Shown here: piece after piece, positions 63,638 to 64,000 of the stretch
Layout: each line of letters opens with the position of its first letter
Position numbering within the stretch: position 1 is the first letter of the stretch
DNA from: Bacillus paramycoides
GTDB lineage: Bacteria > Bacillota > Bacilli > Bacillales > Bacillaceae_G
Length of the DNA: 64,000 bases
Assembly: GCF_001884235.1 (NCBI RefSeq)
Contig: NZ_MAOI01000064.1
Coordinates: 1-64,000 of the forward strand
Direction of reading: 5' to 3'
Position numbers and translations under genes: made by a program
Notes under the pieces: model-generated
Told to the model about the DNA's origin: nothing
What the model saw: only the letters and a program-made list of their open reading frames with translations
Databases searched by the model: none

Positions 63638-64000
63638 TTAATACAAAGATTTTTTCATATTATTCCGAATAATTTCAAGGGATTTCGCTACAGTTAATGC
63701 GTTTTTTTCTTCAATTTCAAGTTTCCGAGGGATAGGTTTATACATGTTGTCTGGATCTTCCCATGTGAGGGGAAGTTCAGTTTCTGCTTGTCCTTTCCAA
63801 GCATCAATCCATTCTGGAGGGAGATAACCTGAGATGTTTTGGATGTTGTTCATTTCGAGCCAAATGAGTGCCCAAGCTCTTGGTACGACGCGCCATAAGT
63901 CGTAGCCACCGCCGCCGACAGCAATCCAGCGACCGTCGCAATATTCATTAGCAATTTCACGAGCGAGCTTCGGTATTTCGCGATAAATGTTCATCGTTGC
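63638..64000 (-). CDS. acuC: acetoin utilization protein AcuC, C-terminal part (5' end beyond window)
   Basis: The frame enters from the right edge and stops at 63638. Visible are EIANEYCDGRWIAVGGGGYDLWRVVPRAWA, the C-terminal glycine-rich loop of class I histone-deacetylase-like proteins, and a helical tail. AcuC deacetylates acetyl-CoA synthetase in Bacillus and is encoded near ccpA, as here. An internal ATG at 63994 is not the start, since the frame remains open to the window edge. Confidence 0.85.
   Translation of the reverse strand, partial: ATMNIYREIPKLAREIANEYCDGRWIAVGGGGYDLWRVVPRAWALIWLEMNNIQNISGYLPPEWIDAWKGQAETELPLTWEDPDNMYKPIPRKLEIEEKNALTVAKSLEIIRNNMKKSLY

Overview
The window is a low-GC Firmicute chromosome segment. 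It very probably comes from the Bacillus cereus group (B. cereus, B. anthracis or B. thuringiensis). The evidence is a GerI/GerH-type germinant-receptor operon with a long Gln-rich repeat in its A subunit, an exosporium-leader relic (LVGPTFPPVPTG), GerPF-like spore proteins, at least four copies of the bcr1-type dispersed repeat, and a gene order from ytmP to ccpA that follows B. subtilis. No rRNA, tRNA, CRISPR array or prophage was seen.

Layout. 1-5.4 kb: the end of a His/Gln repeat protein, a MazG-fold phosphohydrolase, a small membrane protein and the germination operon gerIA-gerIB-gerIC on the minus strand. 5.5-9.9 kb: a MetX-like alpha/beta hydrolase, a rhodanese, two GerPF-like spore proteins, and then a solitary tnpB element (IS200/IS605 superfamily) beside a frameshifted exosporium-protein pseudogene. 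10-15.1 kb: a molybdenum-cofactor cluster (moaA, moeB, moaC on the opposite strand, moeA, mobB, moaE, moaD). 15.2-17.3 kb: a DUF3888 protein and the glucose uptake and glucose dehydrogenase pair. 17.4-21.6 kb: a CarD-type regulator, small sporulation-type genes, an SRPBCC/ArsR operon with repeated operator-like sites, and a 14-TM drug exporter.

21.8-34 kb: flavoprotein YtfP, lipid flippase YtgP, pseudouridine synthase, YtzE, PepV, ThpR, a type I pullulanase, YtmP, YtzH, TrmB and lactonase-like YtnP. 34.2-47 kb: YtzB, peptidase YtoP, a tandem 147-bp non-coding repeat, a DUF84 NTPase, YtpP, YtpQ, YtpR, a lipoprotein amidase, the DNA translocase SftA with two large repeat tracts, a nicotinate phosphoribosyltransferase and MurC. 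47-52.4 kb: a MerR/EamA operon, two GNAT acetyltransferases, a PH-domain membrane protein, aminopeptidase AmpS, YtxG and YtxJ. 52.5-64 kb: CamS-like lipoprotein, AroA (chorismate mutase-DAHP synthase), CcpA, MscL, a Gfo/Idh/MocA oxidoreductase, an ankyrin lipoprotein, a two-component system, a lipoprotein, an alpha/beta hydrolase and the 3' end of acuC.

Most of the window is ordinary core chromosome, with compact operons closed by clear Rho-independent hairpins. The unusual material is non-coding or repetitive. It comprises the 147-bp tandem array (35.76-36.2 kb), the bcr1 copies that all sit just upstream of genes in one orientation, a second repeat family built from a terminator-like hairpin plus a 19-nt motif, the tnpB/exosporium relic, several orphan hairpin-U-tract signals with no gene, a 43-residue gene upstream of no annotated operon, and a lipoprotein gene whose best-placed start codon is ATA. 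I found no convincing undescribed multi-gene system. The 147-bp array is the best candidate for an undescribed element. All calls are from reading the sequence, with no database search.
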